Source: Opacimonas immobilis
GTDB lineage: Bacteria; Pseudomonadota; Gammaproteobacteria; Enterobacterales; Alteromonadaceae
Assembly: GCF_048282545.1 (NCBI RefSeq)
Contig: NZ_CP182485.1
Coordinates: 1-64,000 of the forward strand
DNA length: 64,000 nt
Reading direction: 5' to 3'
Positions 61,363-64,000 of this stretch are shown here, piece by piece. The position numbers were made by a program, and so were the translations under genes. The notes under the pieces are model-generated. The model searched no databases. It worked only from the letters and a program-made list of their open reading frames with translations, and had not been told where the DNA came from. Within the stretch, counting starts at the first letter, position 1; every line of letters starts with the position of its first letter.

Positions 61363-63714
61363 TTAAATCGCAAACGATTGTTCGGCCATCCACTCTTTGA
61401 GAACGCCCACGTCATTGGCGATGGCTGCTTCCAAATCATCGACCCACTCATTGACGTTTTCCCACCAAGCAGGATGATCGCCTTGTTGGATCTCATTGGC
61501 AATGCGCTGAATGCGAATTAGACCAAGTGAACTTGCAGCACCTTTTATCTTATGGGCTTGCGAACACACTTCGTCTTTTTCTTTGGCTGCTAGATTAGTC
61601 TGTAAAATCTCAAGATATTCTGGGATCTTCTCTTCAAATACCGCTAAGCTCGTTGTCACCATTTCAGCACCAATCGTGTCAGCAAGCGTTCTGACCAGTT
61701 CCGTATCCATGATTTTATCTAACCCTTTATCGGATTCTGGCTCTTCAACCGGTAGTACCGGGAATTCGTCGATATTATTTGCAAATAATTCATTGAACAC
61801 TTGGATAACACGAGATTTTTTTATCGGTTTTGCAATGACGTCATCCATGCCATTTTGCAAGTATTCTTCGCGTTTTTTGATCACATTAGCCGTCAAGGCC
61901 ACTATCGGTGTTTGCATCACCAAGTCTTCGTGAATCACCGTATCGGCAACATCAAAGCCTGTCATATCCGGCAATTGAATATCCAATAAAATTAAATCGT
62001 AGCGAGTGGAGCGAATTTTATCTATAGCCTCTCCCCCAGTCATTGCCACATCGACGTGCATACCAAGTTTTTCTAAAAGTGCTTTAGCCACCATGACATT
62101 AAGTTCAATATCTTCTACCAATAAGATATTTAGCCCGCTGACCTCAAGCTCCTCACGAACGCGTTCTTGATGGCTGATCTCTAATGGGATTTCGACAATA
62201 AAGCGCGTACCTTTACCCACCTCTGAAGTAACCTTAATATGACCATCCATGCGTTCAACCATTTCTTTACAGATTGCCAAACCGATCCCGGTGCCAGTTG
62301 CAGACTGGTGATCAGGGTGATCAACTTGATAATACATGGCAAAGATTTTATCAATATCCGCTTGCGGAATACCCACGCCAGTATCCTCGATAATGAAGCG
62401 CACATTGGCTCTGGTGTTGTCAATGTTAGTCGCCTCGACCGCTAAAGAGACGTGTCCTTTAGCCGTAAATTTGACAGCGTTGAACAATATATTCCACAAG
62501 ATCTGGCGCAGGCGCGTACCATCAACCATGACATATTTTGGTAACGGCTCATGAATAATGGTTCTAAAACCAAGATTTTTGTCCGCCGCAAGTAATTTGA
62601 TAACGCTGCCTAATTCTTCAGTGAACGTCGCCAGCGATAGGGTTTTGTAAGACAACTCAATCTTGTCACGCTCTAATTTATCCAAATCAATAATATCGTT
62701 GAATATATTCCCGAGGGTAATCGCACTTGCGTAGATGGTACTGACCCAGCCGAATTGCTCGTCATTGAGTTTAGTATCGCGCAACATTCTCGACAAGCCG
62801 ACTATGCCATTTAATGGTGTACGCAACTCATGAGAAATAGTCGCGATGAATTTGGTTTTGTCTTTACTGGCTTGTTCTGCAGCTTTTTCAGCTTTCATAC
62901 GCTCAGTCATATCTCGACCAAATGCAAGCAGACCAAGGCGATTGCCATCGTGATCAAAGAATGGAACTTTGCGCATTTCAAAATAACGACGGCGCCCATC
63001 GTGAAAGCGTAACCACAACTCTTCAGTCAAAGACACGTTTTTCTCTAATACTTCATTGTCCGAAGTGACCACCTGACGAGCGAGTTCCTCATCGTACACT
63101 TGATGCGGAGTAAGTCCGAGTAACTCATCTTGGGTTCGCCCCGTTAAGTCCTCTGCCACTCGGTTACAGCCGGCAAACTTGCCCTCTTCATTGCGATAAT
63201 AAATTAAATCTGGTGAAGCATCGATGATGGAACGTAACAGCATAGATAAGCGACGTGCTTGAATTTCTTGTTCTGATTTATCGCGAATTTCTCGTTCGAG
63301 CTCTTCAAACACTTTTTCTCGCTCAAGTTGAGCATTACGGCGTTGTTCAATTTCGTAGTTGAGCTGTTTGATATTATTCTGAAGTTCTTTGTTGAGAAGA
63401 ACGTCTTCCTCTCGAAGACTTTCTAATTCTTCAATCACTTCTTTTAAATGAGCTCGAGAATGTTCTAACTGCTTGACCAATTCGCTAAAAAAATACAACA
63501 CCCACGGTGCACTCAGCATCGTTAAGATAATTGCGCTCATAAAATCTTCGAGCGTCGGCTCACTGTCCAAACTCACTCGGATTACGTAGGAACCGCCAAT
63601 GGTAAAGCCGAGTGTTAATAAAACAAAAAAGAGACTGAGCTTTAACGTACCGTACCGTTCGACAAAGCTAGCAAAACGAAAAGCCCAAGTGTAACGTGAT
63701 TGAGATGAATGCAT
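61363..63714 (-). CDS. arcB: Aerobic respiration control sensor histidine kinase ArcB
   Basis: A 783-residue tripartite hybrid kinase of the inner membrane that senses quinone redox state and phosphorylates ArcA. It has two N-terminal membrane helices (about 25-45 and 58-80), a coiled-coil linker, a PAS domain (about 160-275), HisKA with His295 (SHELRTPLNG), HATPase (NAVKFTAKG, GTGIGLA), a receiver with Asp578 and an HPt domain with His721 (AHKIKGAASSLG). These positions agree closely with E. coli ArcB (292, 576, 717). The redox Cys residues of E. coli are not evident by eye. The idi gene converges on it. Confidence 0.96.
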   Translation of the reverse strand: MHSSQSRYTWAFRFASFVERYGTLKLSLFFVLLTLGFTIGGSYVIRVSLDSEPTLEDFMSAIILTMLSAPWVLYFFSELVKQLEHSRAHLKEVIEELESLREEDVLLNKELQNNIKQLNYEIEQRRNAQLEREKVFEELEREIRDKSEQEIQARRLSMLLRSIIDASPDLIYYRNEEGKFAGCNRVAEDLTGRTQDELLGLTPHQVYDEELARQVVTSDNEVLEKNVSLTEELWLRFHDGRRRYFEMRKVPFFDHDGNRLGLLAFGRDMTERMKAEKAAEQASKDKTKFIATISHELRTPLNGIVGLSRMLRDTKLNDEQFGWVSTIYASAITLGNIFNDIIDLDKLERDKIELSYKTLSLATFTEELGSVIKLLAADKNLGFRTIIHEPLPKYVMVDGTRLRQILWNILFNAVKFTAKGHVSLAVEATNIDNTRANVRFIIEDTGVGIPQADIDKIFAMYYQVDHPDHQSATGTGIGLAICKEMVERMDGHIKVTSEVGKGTRFIVEIPLEISHQERVREELEVSGLNILLVEDIELNVMVAKALLEKLGMHVDVAMTGGEAIDKIRSTRYDLILLDIQLPDMTGFDVADTVIHEDLVMQTPIVALTANVIKKREEYLQNGMDDVIAKPIKKSRVIQVFNELFANNIDEFPVLPVEEPESDKGLDKIMDTELVRTLADTIGAEMVTTSLAVFEEKIPEYLEILQTNLAAKEKDEVCSQAHKIKGAASSLGLIRIQRIANEIQQGDHPAWWENVNEWVDDLEAAIANDVGVLKEWMAEQSFAI

Positions 63715-63783
63715 GGCAATAAATAGTTATTGAACAACAAATACATTGTATCAGAATCTAGTTCTAAGGACACTTTTCAGGTT

Positions 63784-63874
63784 TGAATAAAAATTGACGT
63801 TAAACCCACCATCAAAACAAGCATTAAAACCCAGTAATAATGAATAAAAATTCATAAAAATGAATAATGTTACA
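63784..63874. promoter_or_regulatory. ARG-box-like ArgR binding sites
   Basis: A near-perfect ARG box TGAATAAAAATTCA stands at 63841-63854. A weaker copy TGAATAATGTTACA starts 20 bases later at 63861-63874, the normal spacing for paired boxes. A third, TGAATAAAAATTGA, is at 63784-63797. The target may be a gene to the right, outside the window, or arcB at 63714. The 286 bp after arcB hold no gene, only these sites and AT-rich DNA. Confidence 0.6.
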
Positions 63875-64000
63875 AATTTGTGAACGCATTTGATTAGAAT
63901 AAATTCATTTTTTCTACGTTTTTTTTAGAATATTCATCACTATCTATTAGCCCCAATAAAAAAATTAAACAATTGATTTCATTATAAAAAAAGTTTATAA

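Overview
The window looks like a piece of a marine gammaproteobacterial chromosome, most likely from the Alteromonadales (Alteromonadaceae-like). This rests on the gene set and gene orders typical of that group: rimK with an aspartoacylase-like and a retropepsin-like gene, glnE/hldE, tamA-tamB, gcvT-gcvH-gcvP with a divergent LysR gene, zapE/zapG/degQ/degS, a YeeN-type YebC protein, rnpB and arcB. The genus is an inference from gene content; no database search was run.

Region 1 (1 to about 7995) is accessory DNA lying against the 3' end of a CAU-anticodon tRNA gene (7996-8072, minus). It holds a tyrosine integrase, a serine recombinase and a tiny membrane protein in one minus-strand operon; two small unknown genes sharing an HDD...GGGxF motif; and a divergent 503-codon gene whose motifs resemble the single-subunit RNA polymerase / family A DNA polymerase palm (DxxGRFY, motif A Asp, R/K helix, HDSF). 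Behind that gene lies a cluster of CTAATG repeats in both orientations. A small unknown gene, a DUF3644-type protein and a 5'-truncated RHS tail follow. The RHS tail ends in a metzincin-like HExxHxxGxxH domain and overlaps a small exported protein that could be its immunity protein. The RHS frame stops exactly at the tRNA 3' end and lies downstream of the strong tRNA promoter.

Region 2 (8.1-24.2 kb) is chromosomal: the rimK operon (S6 modification), an EamA transporter, a large secreted zinc peptidase, hldE (LPS heptose), a DUF350 membrane protein, glnE (glutamine synthetase control), an LpxL-like acyltransferase and a large PAS hybrid histidine kinase. Region 3 (24.2-31.4 kb) is lipid and acyl-CoA catabolism: fadE with a recognisable FadR-type operator, then an acyl-CoA dehydrogenase / APH-like phosphotransferase / SDR / BASS transporter operon, with tdk in between. 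Region 4 (31.4-44.4 kb) has a class C serine hydrolase leading into tamA-tamB (outer membrane assembly), YjbQ, MscS, an amidohydrolase, purT and the ABC-F ATPase ybiT.

Region 5 (44.6-50.2 kb) is the glycine cleavage operon with a divergent LysR regulator. Region 6 (50.1-64 kb) contains a TerB-like protein, an HDAC-like hydrolase, a TPR protein, a DEDD exonuclease, coniferyl-type aldehyde dehydrogenase, rnpB with its promoter and terminator, yeeN, zapE, zapG, degQ, degS, idi and arcB. The right edge carries ARG-box-like sites, suggesting an arginine-controlled gene just outside the window.

The most interesting material is the left 8 kb: an apparent mobile element built around a polymerase-like protein next to an iteron-like region, and an orphan RHS toxin tail abutting a tRNA.
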